A DNA stretch of 64,000 nt from Halonotius roseus (GTDB lineage Archaea; Halobacteriota; Halobacteria; Halobacteriales; Haloferacaceae), in contig NZ_SESI01000001.1 in NCBI RefSeq assembly GCF_006861655.1, positions 1-64,000 of the forward strand, in the 5' to 3' direction. The notes beneath the pieces are model-generated. The model worked only from the letters and a program-made list of their open reading frames with translations, was not told the origin of the DNA and did not search any database. How positions within the stretch are numbered: position 1 is the first letter of the stretch; each line of letters opens with the position of its first letter. A program made the position numbers and the translations under genes. Positions 34,655 through 44,200 of this stretch are shown piece by piece.

Positions 34655-36898
34655 CTACGCAGTCTCCAGGGTAAAGTAGAACGTCGTCCCAGTTCCGGGC
34701 TCGGAGTCGACCCAGATCTCGCCGTCGTGGCGGGTGACGATCCGCTCGCAGATCGCCAGCCCGAGGCCGGTTCCCTCGCTGTCACCACCCTTATCGAAGA
34801 GGCCGAAGATCTCATCCTGTCGGTCGGTCGGAATGCCGGGGCCGTCGTCGCTGACGGCAAAGCGGTGGCCGCCGGGTATCTCGGTGCCCGATACCTCGAC
34901 AGTTGTCCCGTCGCCGCCGTGTTCGATGGCGTTTTTCACCAGGTTTTCGAACAGCTGCACCAGCTGATCCTCGTCGGCCTGTGCTGTCGGCATCTCCTCG
35001 ACGACGAGCTCCGCGTCAGTTTCGGCAAGCTTGAGCTCAAGATCCTGTCTAACGGCCGCAAGCACGGAATTCACATCGGTTGCAAGGAACTCATCACCCT
35101 CGGTCTCGACACGGGAGTACAGCAGCAGCCCGTCGATCATCCCGCGCATCCGTTCGGCTCCGTCCACGGCGAAATCGATGTACTGCTGGGTCTCCTCATC
35201 GAGGTTGGCTTCGAGTTCCTCCTCTATCAGACAGACATAGCTCGACACCATCCGGATCGGCTCCTGGAGATCGTGCGAGAGGATGTAGGCAAACTCCTGG
35301 AGCCGTTCGTTCGAGCGTTCGAGCTGTTGTTCGTACTCCTTGCGATCGGTGATATCGGTCGAGATCACCGCCAGCCCGTCCTCGTCGGGGTACACCTGCA
35401 GTTTCGCCCAGTAGTCGCGCTGCTCGTAGTAGTGTTCACAGGACGCCGGCTCCTGTGTGTCGAGGGCCTCGCGGAACGTCTCTTCGACGAGGGTTCCCTC
35501 GATATCCGGGAACTGCTCCCAGATGTTCTCGCCGAGGATCTCCTCGGCGGGGGTGCCGACCCGCTCGGCGATCACGTCGTTCCAGTAGGTGAGCCTGAAC
35601 TCGGTGTCGACCGCGTAGTAGGCATCCGAGATCCGTTCGGTCAGCCGACGATACTTCCGTTCACGGTTGGCGCGTTCGATCTCGTAGCTCGCCCACTCGG
35701 TGAGCAGTTCGACGAACGTCTCCTGAATCTCGGTGAACTCCTTGTCGGCCGGATCGCGGTCGGCGAAACAGATCGTCCCGACGACCTCACCGTCGACGCT
35801 GACCTTTGAGCCGGCATAACAGCCCAATCCGAACCGCTCGAAGGCAGGGTCGTCGGCCCACCCCTCGTGTTTGGCATCGGTCACCGTCAGCGGGCTGTCG
35901 CTTTCGGGATCGACCGTGTGTCGACAGTAGGATTCCGAAAACGGCGCGCTCGCCCCGTTTTGGAGCTGCTCGTTCGGCCCGACACCGACGACGATCCGTT
36001 GGGTGTCGCCGTCAAAGCGGGTGAAAAACCCCTGCTCGACGCCCATGTATCCCCGGCCGAACTCCAGCAGCTTGGCGATCTTCTCCTCAAATGGTTCGGC
36101 CTTCGAGGCCGTTTCATGGAGGTGTCGGAACGCTTCCTCCTGTTTTTCGAGGTGTTCGAGCCGCTCCTTTCGGGCGGAGATATCCCGACCGATCCCGATC
36201 ACCCCGCGGACAGCCCCGTTGCTGTCGGTGAGCTTGGTGCCGGTAAACTCGTGGGCGGTCGTCTCGCCGTCCGCGGCGAGGAGCTCGGCCTCGACGACCG
36301 CCGAGCCGCTGTGGAGAACTTCCTCGATACCCTCGCTGATCGCGTCGTGGTCGGCCTCCGGAAAGAGCTCCAGTGCGTACATCCCGGCGAGTTCCGCCGG
36401 CGTATACCCCGTTCGCTCGGCGAGTGTCGTGTTCCAACGCTGGAGGCGGCCGTCAGGATCAAGCAGATAAAACGCGTCGTTCATCGTCTCTAAGCTCTGC
36501 TCGATGAATCCGCGTTCGGCCTCCAGATCGGCCGCCTGCTGTTTGCGGTTGCTGATATCCCGGATCTCAGCGATAACGTACGCCTCGCCGTCGAGTTCGG
36601 TGCGTGCGAGCCGCACCCGCACCGGGACGCGCTCGCCGTCCGGCCGTTCGATCCGCCACTCGAAGGCCTGCGGATCACCGCCGGCGGCGGCCTCGATCCG
36701 CCGTTCGGCGTCGGCTTGGGTAAACCCCTCGTCGGTCGCGCTGTAGTCGGCCACCGACAGCTCACGGAGCTCGGCCTCGGTGTAGCCGTAGAGTTCTTCG
36801 AGTCGACTGTTGACCCCCTTGATCGCCCCCGTCTCCGGATCGTGGAGCGTGATCCCGATCTCCAGATCGTCGAAGACGTTCGAAACGGTCTCTTTCAC
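34655..36898 (-). CDS. Multi-PAS/GAF sensor histidine kinase
   Basis: A 747-residue kinase: PAS (about 8-110), PAS (130-240), GAF (270-400), PAS (415-525), HisKA with ILSHDLQEP, and HATPase_c with LVKNAIEH, DDGPGIP and GTGLGL. GTG at 36898 is chosen because a TATA box lies 28 bp upstream and because from there it aligns without gap with the start of the LOV kinase at 31634 (same PAS: LHDPETGAIKGVNSR / VHDPETAVLKGVNSR). The two kinases share nearly the same GAF and kinase parts but differ in the middle: this one has two plain PAS domains instead of LOV. It lies 142 bp upstream of rsbR on the same strand. Confidence 0.86.
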   Translation of the reverse strand: MKETVSNVFDDLEIGITLHDPETGAIKGVNSRLEELYGYTEAELRELSVADYSATDEGFTQADAERRIEAAAGGDPQAFEWRIERPDGERVPVRVRLARTELDGEAYVIAEIRDISNRKQQAADLEAERGFIEQSLETMNDAFYLLDPDGRLQRWNTTLAERTGYTPAELAGMYALELFPEADHDAISEGIEEVLHSGSAVVEAELLAADGETTAHEFTGTKLTDSNGAVRGVIGIGRDISARKERLEHLEKQEEAFRHLHETASKAEPFEEKIAKLLEFGRGYMGVEQGFFTRFDGDTQRIVVGVGPNEQLQNGASAPFSESYCRHTVDPESDSPLTVTDAKHEGWADDPAFERFGLGCYAGSKVSVDGEVVGTICFADRDPADKEFTEIQETFVELLTEWASYEIERANRERKYRRLTERISDAYYAVDTEFRLTYWNDVIAERVGTPAEEILGENIWEQFPDIEGTLVEETFREALDTQEPASCEHYYEQRDYWAKLQVYPDEDGLAVISTDITDRKEYEQQLERSNERLQEFAYILSHDLQEPIRMVSSYVCLIEEELEANLDEETQQYIDFAVDGAERMRGMIDGLLLYSRVETEGDEFLATDVNSVLAAVRQDLELKLAETDAELVVEEMPTAQADEDQLVQLFENLVKNAIEHGGDGTTVEVSGTEIPGGHRFAVSDDGPGIPTDRQDEIFGLFDKGGDSEGTGLGLAICERIVTRHDGEIWVDSEPGTGTTFYFTLETA

Positions 36899-36920
36899 TC
36901 TGAGGTTCTTATCGGAGCGT

Positions 36921-36930
36921 GGAAATAAAC
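36921..36930 (-). promoter_or_regulatory. TATA box of the multi-PAS kinase gene
   Basis: GTTTATTTCC on the minus strand, centred 28 bp upstream of the GTG at 36898; it decides that start against an upstream TTG at 36940. Confidence 0.65.
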
Positions 36931-36959
36931 TGTCGGGCAAACTGGGCCGTATTTCGATG

Positions 36960-36993
36960 CCGGACTGTCCGGAAAATATGTGTCACTGACACA
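36960..36993. promoter_or_regulatory. Two perfect palindromes in the divergent signalling promoter
   Basis: CCGGAC-T-GTCCGG at 36960-36972 and TGTGTCA-C-TGACACA at 36979-36993 are each perfectly symmetric around one base. They lie between the minus-strand TATA (36921-36930) and the plus-strand TATA-like element near 37006, a position typical for an operator acting on both directions. Confidence 0.55.
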
Positions 36994-37036
36994 ACCGACA
37001 CGAATACCTAAACCGGATGGGTTCGTACCGTCGGGT

Positions 37037-37090
37037 ATGACTCTTTGCGGACAACTAATCGAGCGGTCGGTCGATGGGGTGTCGGGATGA
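37037..37090 (+). CDS. Putative 17-codon leader ORF before the Rcp1-like regulator
   Basis: ATG at 37037 opens a 17-codon frame (MTLCGQLIERSVDGVSG) whose TGA overlaps the ATG of the response regulator (ATGA at 37087-37090). A TATA-like TACCTAAACC lies about 28 bp upstream, so the transcript may start at this ATG without leader. It would couple regulator translation to the short ORF. Too short to prove by sequence. Confidence 0.4.
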   Translation: MTLCGQLIERSVDGVSG

Positions 37091-37527
37091 GCGCGCCGAA
37101 CGACCCCGTCGAGATTCTCTTGGCCGAGGACAACCCAGGTGACGTGATGCTGACAAAGAAGGCGCTTGAACAGGGCAAACTCGCCAACAATCTCCATGTG
37201 ACGACCGACGGCGTCGACGCCCTGCAGTTCCTTCGCCAGGAAGGCGAACATGAGGATGCCCCGCGACCGGATCTGGTGCTTTTGGATCTCAATATGCCGC
37301 GAAAGGACGGCGAGGATGTGCTCGAAGAGATGCAGGCCGACGCGAGCCTTCGTCGCATCCCGGTTGTCGTGTTGACCAGCTCGGAATCCGAGGAGGATAT
37401 CGCCAAATCCTACGAGCTCAACGCCAACGCCTATCTGACCAAACCAGTCGATTTCGACGGCTTTGTCGAGATCGTCAACCGGATGGAGGACTTCTGGTTC
37501 CAGGTCGTGAAACTCCCGGAGGACTGA
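37087..37527 (+). CDS. Rcp1-like single-domain response regulator
   Basis: A 146-residue receiver of the Rcp1 type that often works with phytochrome-like or PAS/GAF kinases: ILLAEDNPGDVMLTKKAL at the start, phospho-acceptor Asp in LVLLDLNMPRKDG, VLTSSESEED and the Lys in YLTKPVD. No output domain, so it works by protein contact or phosphotransfer. It is followed after 1 bp by a receiver-kinase, and is divergent from the multi-PAS kinase. Confidence 0.9.
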   Translation: MSAPNDPVEILLAEDNPGDVMLTKKALEQGKLANNLHVTTDGVDALQFLRQEGEHEDAPRPDLVLLDLNMPRKDGEDVLEEMQADASLRRIPVVVLTSSESEEDIAKSYELNANAYLTKPVDFDGFVEIVNRMEDFWFQVVKLPED

Positions 37528-37528
37528 G

Positions 37529-38581
37529 ATGTCGATCAGCGTTACCGACGAACTCAATGTACTGCTCATTGAGGATAACCCGGGCGATGCAACGCTGTTC
37601 GAACACCACCTTTCGGCGGACGGCACCGAGGGCTTCCCGCCGGCGACGGTAACCCACTGCGAGGCCCTTGATGCTGGGATCGACGAGCTCGCTGGCGACG
37701 CCTACGATATCGTCCTGTTGGATCTCGGTCTGCCGGAGAGCACAGGACTGGCGACGCTGGATCAGTACAACGAGGCTGTCGACGACCGCGAGGATCTCCC
37801 ATCGGTGCCGGTGATCGTCCTCACCGGGCTGAAAGATGAGGCCGCCGCCGTTGAGGCGATCGAGCGCGGCGCTCAGGACTACCTTGTCAAGGACGACGTT
37901 GACAGCGGGTTGCTCCACCGGGCGATCCGGTACGCCTTGGAACGCCACCGCCAACAGCAGGAGCTTCGCCGGCAGAACGAACGCCTCGAACGGTTTGCCC
38001 ACGTCGTCAGCCACGACCTCCGAAACCCCCTTGGCGTCGCCCAAGGCCGGGTCGAGCTGATCGACGACGAGGAACACGCCCCGATCGTCGCCGACAACCT
38101 CGACCGGATGGAGGCGATCATCGACGACGTGCTCACGCTTGCCCGCGAGGGCCAAGCCGTCGAACAAACCGAGCCGGTCAAACTCGACGTTCTGGCCGCC
38201 AACTGCTGGGCAAACGTCGAGACCGCCGACGCGGAGCTATCGGTCGCCGACGGGGTGGTCATCCATGCCGACGGGGGGCGGCTCCAACAGCTACTCGAAA
38301 ATCTGTTGCGCAACAGTATCGAACATGTCGGCGACGACGTGGCGATCACGATCGGCGCGCTGCCGGATGGCTTTTTTGTCGCCGACGACGGCCCCGGGAT
38401 CGATCCCGACAACCGCGATGAGATCTTCGAGGCCGGCTACACGACCAATCCCGATGGGACGGGCTTCGGGCTCAATATCGTCAAGGAGATCGCCGCGGCC
38501 CACGGCTGGGATGTCGCCATCGCCGACAGCGAGGACGGCGGCGCGCGCTTCGAGTTTACCGGCGTTCGGCTTGAGGCGTGA
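37529..38581 (+). CDS. Receiver-histidine kinase hybrid
   Basis: A 350-residue protein. Residues 8-130 are an intact receiver (LLIEDNPGD, phospho-acceptor LLDLGLPESTG, LTGLKDE, YLVKDD). The kinase follows without PAS: HisKA with VVSHDLRNPLGVAQGR and HATPase_c with LLRNSIEH, DDGPGIDPDN and GTGFGL. In this layout the kinase is probably itself controlled by phosphorylation of its own receiver. It begins 1 bp after the Rcp1-like stop (TGAGATG), so the two form an operon. Confidence 0.9.
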   Translation: MSISVTDELNVLLIEDNPGDATLFEHHLSADGTEGFPPATVTHCEALDAGIDELAGDAYDIVLLDLGLPESTGLATLDQYNEAVDDREDLPSVPVIVLTGLKDEAAAVEAIERGAQDYLVKDDVDSGLLHRAIRYALERHRQQQELRRQNERLERFAHVVSHDLRNPLGVAQGRVELIDDEEHAPIVADNLDRMEAIIDDVLTLAREGQAVEQTEPVKLDVLAANCWANVETADAELSVADGVVIHADGGRLQQLLENLLRNSIEHVGDDVAITIGALPDGFFVADDGPGIDPDNRDEIFEAGYTTNPDGTGFGLNIVKEIAAAHGWDVAIADSEDGGARFEFTGVRLEA

Positions 38582-38746
38582 GGAGGGATCCGCGAGGCGG
38601 TTACCCGAAGTAGTGAAACAGTTCTCTCGGAGTTCTATTAGGTGGTGCAGTGCGAGACCGAATGTGCGTGTCTTGAATTATCTGCTCGTGACAAATATAA
38701 ATTATTAATAGTTATATTTATCATCTAGTAGGTCAATCATCTAAAG

Positions 38747-38878
38747 ATGGTGAGCACTACGATCAAATGCAGTAAATGTAGCCGGGTGTACAATTCCAAT
38801 GTGAATGTACGTTGTCCACAGTGTAAAACCCCGAAACGGCCACCAACAGACATGGGACTGATGTGGCAGAATAAGTGA
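38747..38878 (+). CDS. 43-residue zinc-ribbon micro-protein
   Basis: A 43-residue ORF with two Cys pairs (KCSKC and RCPQC, 13 residues between pairs) and a basic tail KTPKRPPTD. This is the CPxCG-like zinc micro-protein layout common in haloarchaea. An AT-rich palindromic promoter (AAATATAA, 11 bp, TTATATTT at 38693-38719) precedes it, with the TATA about 30 bp from the ATG. Function unknown; it sits between kinases, so a role in signalling is possible. Confidence 0.6.
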   Translation: MVSTTIKCSKCSRVYNSNVNVRCPQCKTPKRPPTDMGLMWQNK

Positions 38879-38914
38879 CCATCCCATACTCTGTGTCGGT
38901 CAATCTATTATCTA

Positions 38915-39009
38915 TCAACTCAACTCCGCGCTTCGCTCTTTTTTGTCGGTGATATCTCGAACGGCTCCCACCATTCGCGTCGGAGTGCCAGAGATGTACT
39001 TCTCACACT
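38915..39009 (-). pseudogene. Remnant of a PAS-domain protein
   Basis: On the minus strand this encodes SGTPTRMVGAVRDITDKKER followed shortly by a TGA at 38915-38917. That is the conserved end of a PAS domain (G-x-x-RDITDRK), opposite to the surrounding kinase genes. There is no start codon and no upstream PAS core, so it is debris of a lost sensor gene. Confidence 0.65.
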
Positions 39010-39072
39010 TTTGCCATTACTTTTAGAATTTTTAACAAAACCATTTTTTGAAGTCGGTCTCCGATAGCGTGC

Positions 39073-41172
39073 ATGGCCGACCCCCTCCATCTCCTCCATG
39101 TCGATCCGGATCCAGCGGTTCGCGACGCCGTCGCAGCGACGCTTGAGCCGGCAGTCGAACCGCTACAGGTCGCTTCTACATCGGATTCCGAGACCGCCCT
39201 GGGGCGACTCTCCGAGAACTCATTTCAGACTGTCATCAGCGGCTATGACCTTCCGAGTCGAACCGGTGTCGAATTCTTGAAAACGGTGCGCGAGCGGCAT
39301 TCCAACCTCCCGTTCGTCCTGTTCACCGACAGCGGGAGCGAAACCGTCGCCAGCCGAGCTATCGCCGCGGATGCAACAGCCTACATCCCACACGACGACA
39401 GAACCGAGCCACAGCAGCGATTCGTCGAGCAAGTCACTGACGTGCTCCCTGACACACCGGCCCAGCGAACCGACGTGTGGCAGGAAACCGTCGTCGAGAA
39501 CATGGGCGAGGGGGCCTACATTCTTGATGCCGACAACGTCCTCCAGTACGTCAACTTCCGACTGAGTGATCTCGATGCCGATGCGGCCGAGTGGGTCGGC
39601 CGACCGGTGTCCCATCTAGCGACAATGGGCGTCCTCTCCGAGTCCGCGGTCGACCGCATCGAGACGGCCGCTGACCGAATTCGTGCCGGTGAGATCGACA
39701 GCTCCCGCCTCGAAATCACGTCGCCGATAGTAGCGGAGGATCGAACGCTGGAACTCCGGCTGACCGCCGCCGACGCTGACCGCGACCTCGTCATCGGAAC
39801 TACGCGGGATATCACCGACCGCAAGCGGGAGGAAGAGAAGCGACGCGAAATCATCGGCCGCGTGACCGACGCCGTCGTCGAAGTCGATGCAGATTGGGCG
39901 TTTACGCTGGTCAACGATCAGGCCGAAGCACTCTACGGGCGGTCGAAATCGGAGCTGCTCGGCGAGGACTTCTGGGAGGTCTTCGACGGCGCCCGCGGGA
40001 CGCGCTTCGAAACCGAGTACCGGACGGCAATGACCGAGCGAACCACGACATCATTTACTGAGTATTACGACGGGCTCGACGCGTGGTTCACCGTCCACGT
40101 CTATCCCAACGACGACGGCGGGCTGGCGTTCTATTTTCGGGATGTCACCGAGCGCAAAGAGCGGATGCGCGAACTCGAAATCGCCAAATCGCGGTACGAG
40201 GCACTGGCCGAAAACTTTCCAAACGGTGCCGTCTTCTATTTCGACGACGACAAACGCTACCAGATCGTCTCCGGCATGGGGTTCGATCCAATCGATACCT
40301 CGCCGTCCGATCTGATCGGAAACAAACCATCGGCTGTCGAACCGTATTCCGAGGAAGAAAGTTCGAGGATAGCGCGGCTGATGCAGAAGACGCTCGATGG
40401 AAACCAAGAGATAGTCGAACTCCCACCGTACGAAGGCCACATCTACGAAATCCGCTCGGCTCCGATCCGTGACGACGACGGCGATGTCGTCGCCGGGCTC
40501 TACATCTCGCAGGATATCACCGAGAAACGCAGGCGCAAACAGGAACTCGAAGCGCGAAACGAACGGCTGGAGGAGTTCGCCCAGATCGTCTCCCACGACC
40601 TCAAGAACCCGCTGTCGGTGGCACGCGCCAACATCGAAATGGCTCGGGTGGATTTTGAGTTCGAACAGCTGGACAAAATCGAAGCGGCGATCCAACGCTG
40701 CAACCGGATCATTGAGGATGTACTGACACTCGCCTCCGATGGAACCGATATTCGAGACGTGGAACCTGTCGCGCTCGATTCGGTGGCGAGTGACTGCTGG
40801 GACACAGTTGCGACCGCCGACGCAACGCTCGATATCGAGACCAACCGGACGATCCGTGCCGACCGAAGTCGCCTCCGGCAGGTTCTCTCAAACCTCATGC
40901 GGAACGCCGTTCTCCACGGCGGCAGTGATGTGACTGTCCGACTCGGCGCGACCGCCGAGGGGTTCTACGTCGCCGACTCCGGAACCGGGATCCCAACTGA
41001 CGAACGCGGATCGATCTTTGATTCAGGGTACACCACGAGCTCCGAAGGCACCGGATTCGGCCTCTCGATTGTCAGTCAGGTCGTCGACGGCCACGGCTGG
41101 GAGCTCACACTGACCGAGAGCCGATCCGGCGGGGCCAGATTCGAGATCACCGATGTCGAGTTCGACGAATGA
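39073..41172 (+). CDS. PAS sensor histidine kinase with degenerate receiver
   Basis: A 699-residue kinase. Residues 1-120 form a receiver-like domain in which the phospho-acceptor Asp is replaced by Gly57 (VISGYDLPSRTG; normal pattern SDYDLP) and the Lys motif is gone (YIPHDD). Then come PAS (135-250), PAS (255-360), PAS (370-485), HisKA (His508 in IVSHDLKNPLSVA) and HATPase_c (LMRNAVLH, DSGTGIP, GTGFGL). The pseudo-receiver probably acts by dimerisation. AT-rich DNA (TTTTTAACAAAAC near 39029) precedes the ATG. Confidence 0.88.
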   Translation: MADPLHLLHVDPDPAVRDAVAATLEPAVEPLQVASTSDSETALGRLSENSFQTVISGYDLPSRTGVEFLKTVRERHSNLPFVLFTDSGSETVASRAIAADATAYIPHDDRTEPQQRFVEQVTDVLPDTPAQRTDVWQETVVENMGEGAYILDADNVLQYVNFRLSDLDADAAEWVGRPVSHLATMGVLSESAVDRIETAADRIRAGEIDSSRLEITSPIVAEDRTLELRLTAADADRDLVIGTTRDITDRKREEEKRREIIGRVTDAVVEVDADWAFTLVNDQAEALYGRSKSELLGEDFWEVFDGARGTRFETEYRTAMTERTTTSFTEYYDGLDAWFTVHVYPNDDGGLAFYFRDVTERKERMRELEIAKSRYEALAENFPNGAVFYFDDDKRYQIVSGMGFDPIDTSPSDLIGNKPSAVEPYSEEESSRIARLMQKTLDGNQEIVELPPYEGHIYEIRSAPIRDDDGDVVAGLYISQDITEKRRRKQELEARNERLEEFAQIVSHDLKNPLSVARANIEMARVDFEFEQLDKIEAAIQRCNRIIEDVLTLASDGTDIRDVEPVALDSVASDCWDTVATADATLDIETNRTIRADRSRLRQVLSNLMRNAVLHGGSDVTVRLGATAEGFYVADSGTGIPTDERGSIFDSGYTTSSEGTGFGLSIVSQVVDGHGWELTLTESRSGGARFEITDVEFDE

Positions 41173-41273
41173 AGACCGCTGTCGTGCGATTAGTTTTGCC
41201 CGAACATCTGACAGCCGTCGGGAATTTGTAGGTGACCGATAGTCTTAATCTTGTCTCAACGCATGATTAAATT

Positions 41274-44200
41274 ATGCAGTTCGGGCTAGAGGCACATACT
41301 ACCGATAACAGCTCCTCGCAGCTGTTTGTAGTTGGTGCTGATTCATCCGCTCGCAGTACGCTGCAGTCGCTGTTGGCAACAGGCGACACCCACTACACGG
41401 TAACCGGTGTCACAGCAGCCGAACACGCGGCACGGTCGGTTTCGCCGTCGACCGCCGGGGTCGTCTATCTCGGGTGTCTCCCGCAAACCGGGCCACAGGG
41501 CGATGCCGAGCCGTTGACCACGACGACGCCACGGATCGTCGTCGGGGCGGACGTTGACCCCGCAGATGGGTTTGCCAACGGCGCGACGGATGTGCTCTCG
41601 CTCAGTGTCGAGAGCCACGCCGACACGATCGTAACCCAGATCAAACAGGCCGTCGCCCAGGCGAACCACCACCAGTTTTCGGCTGACCTTCTCAACGAGA
41701 CCAGCGATGGGATCGTGGTGCATGACCCCGAGACAGGCGAACTCATCGCCTGTAACGATCAGTTCTACCGAATGCTCGGCTACGATCCCGAGACGACGAC
41801 GCTGTCGCTGGCCGATCTGACGGGCCACAACGACGAGTTTACCGAGGAGCGGGCCGTCGAGATGATCCGCCGCGCCGCGGCCGGCGAGACGGAGACGTTC
41901 AGGTGGCCCGATCCGACCCATTGCGGCGATCAGCTCTGGGTCGAGGTGACGATCAAGCCGGCCACGCTCAATGGCTCGACGTACGTCGTCTCCACGGTAC
42001 GGGATATCAGCGAACGCAGAGCGCGGGAGCAAGAACAGCAAGCCGATCAGGCCGCCCTTGAACGCTTCCAGGCGATCACGGCCGACCCGTCGACCGATCT
42101 CACCACACAGGTGCAGGATCTCCTTCGTTTCGGGGCCGACTATCTCGGGATGGACATCGGGTTCCTCTCGAAGATGGAGCCGGCGGCCGACCACTTCGAG
42201 ATCGTTGAGGCGGTCGGCGACCATCCGCTCATTCAGACCGGCAACGAGGCCGACCTCGGGGAGACATACTGCCGTCGCACCCTGCATGCGGATGCCGACT
42301 CGCCGCTCGTCTACGAGGATGCGGCCAACGAAGGGCTAGCCGACGATCCCGCCTACAAAAAGTTCGATCTCGGCTGTTATATGGGCGCGAAGATCACCGT
42401 CGACGACAGCCTGTACGGCACGATCTGTTTCGCCGACACACAGCCACGAACGGAGCCGTTCAGCGAGATGGAACAGACGATCCTCGACCACATGTCACAG
42501 TGGCTCCAACAGGAGCTCGAACGCCGCGAGTATCTCGAAGAGGTCGAGGCGGCCAGACAGCGCAACCAACGGATCTTGGAACGCATCGACGACGGGTTCT
42601 TCGGCCTCGACGAGGACTGGCACATCCAGTACGTCAACGACGCCGGCGGCGACGTACTCCGCCAGGCGATGGGGCTTGACTACGACAACGACGAACTGAT
42701 CGGCAAACACCTCTGGGAGGAGGTTCCGTCGGCCGTCGAGACGATGTTTTACGAGAAGTACCACCGCGCACTGGACGAACAGGCCAGCGTCACCTTCGAG
42801 GAACGGTACGACCCGCTGGACGTGTGGTTCGAGGTGCGGGCCTACCCCGACGAGCAGGGGCTGTCGGTGTTCTTCTCCGATATCACCGAGCGGAAACAGC
42901 GCGAGCAGGAACTCCACATTCTCGAACGTGCGATGAAGGAGGCGTCGCTCCCCCTGACGCTCTCCGATCCGTCGCAGGAGGACAATCCACTGGTCTTTGT
43001 CAATGATGCCTTCGAGGAGCTGACCGGCTACGAGGCCGACGGGATCCTCGGCCAGAACTGTCGCTTCCTGCAGGGGCCGGACACCGATCCCACGGCCATC
43101 GACGAACTCCGCGACCACATCGAGGCCGAGGAGTCCTACACGACCGAGATCAAGAACTACCGGAAGGACGGATCGACGTTCTGGAACCAACTCGACATTA
43201 CCCCGATCTACGACGACGACGGCACGCTGCTACGGTATCTCGGCAGCCAAGCCGACATCACCGAGGCCTACCGCACCCGAGAGATCCGTCGGCGACTGCT
43301 GTCGACAACACAGGAGTTGATGAACGCCGACACCCGCGAGGAGATCGCCGAGATCGTCGTCGAAGCGGTCGTGAAGGTTCTTGAGCACGATCCCACGGTC
43401 GTCTATCTGCGCGATCCCGCCGGTGAGGATCCGCTGACCCCGGTAGCGTGGCCCGAACGGGTCGACGAGGTCTTCGGCGGCCCGCCGGAGTACCAGGATA
43501 ACGGCCCGCTGCTACAGGCGTTCGAGGCCGGCGAGCCGGTCGTCGTCGATGATATCGCCGCCCGCGACGAACTCGATGCCGAGGGGTTCCAGCCGGTCGA
43601 ATCGCTGCTGTTGCTCCCGCTTGGGGAGTACGGCATGCTGGGCGTCGGCGGCTACGAGACGGGCTCGTTCGATGCGGCCGACGTGGAGCGTTCCCGCCTG
43701 CTGACGGTCAACGCGACCAGCGCGCTCTCGCGGATGGATCGCCGCCAGGAACTCGAACAGTACGAGACGCTGTTCGAGACGGTTCAGGAGAAACGATACG
43801 TCACCGACAGCGACGGCTACATCGAGCTTGTGAGCGAGCCGCTCGCCGAAGCGGTCGGCTACACGCCGACGGAGCTAGAGGGAACCCACATCTCGGCGAT
43901 CACGACCGAGGAGACCGACGCTAACCGTCGCGGCCGCGAACTTGACCTGCTGGTCACACCCGACACGGTCAGCAGCAGCTACGAGGGAACGTTGCAGGCG
44001 CGTGACGGCACCGAAACGCCGGTCGAAATCGAGATATCGCTGCTACCCTACGAGGATCGCTTCCGCGGTGCGGTCGGTGCTGTCCGTGACATCAGCGAAC
44101 GCCGAAAGCGGGAGGCCGAACTGGAAGTCTTCCAGGAGGCCATCACCGAATCCGGGATCGGACTGGCGATGTACGGCGACGACGGCCGGTTCGAATACGT

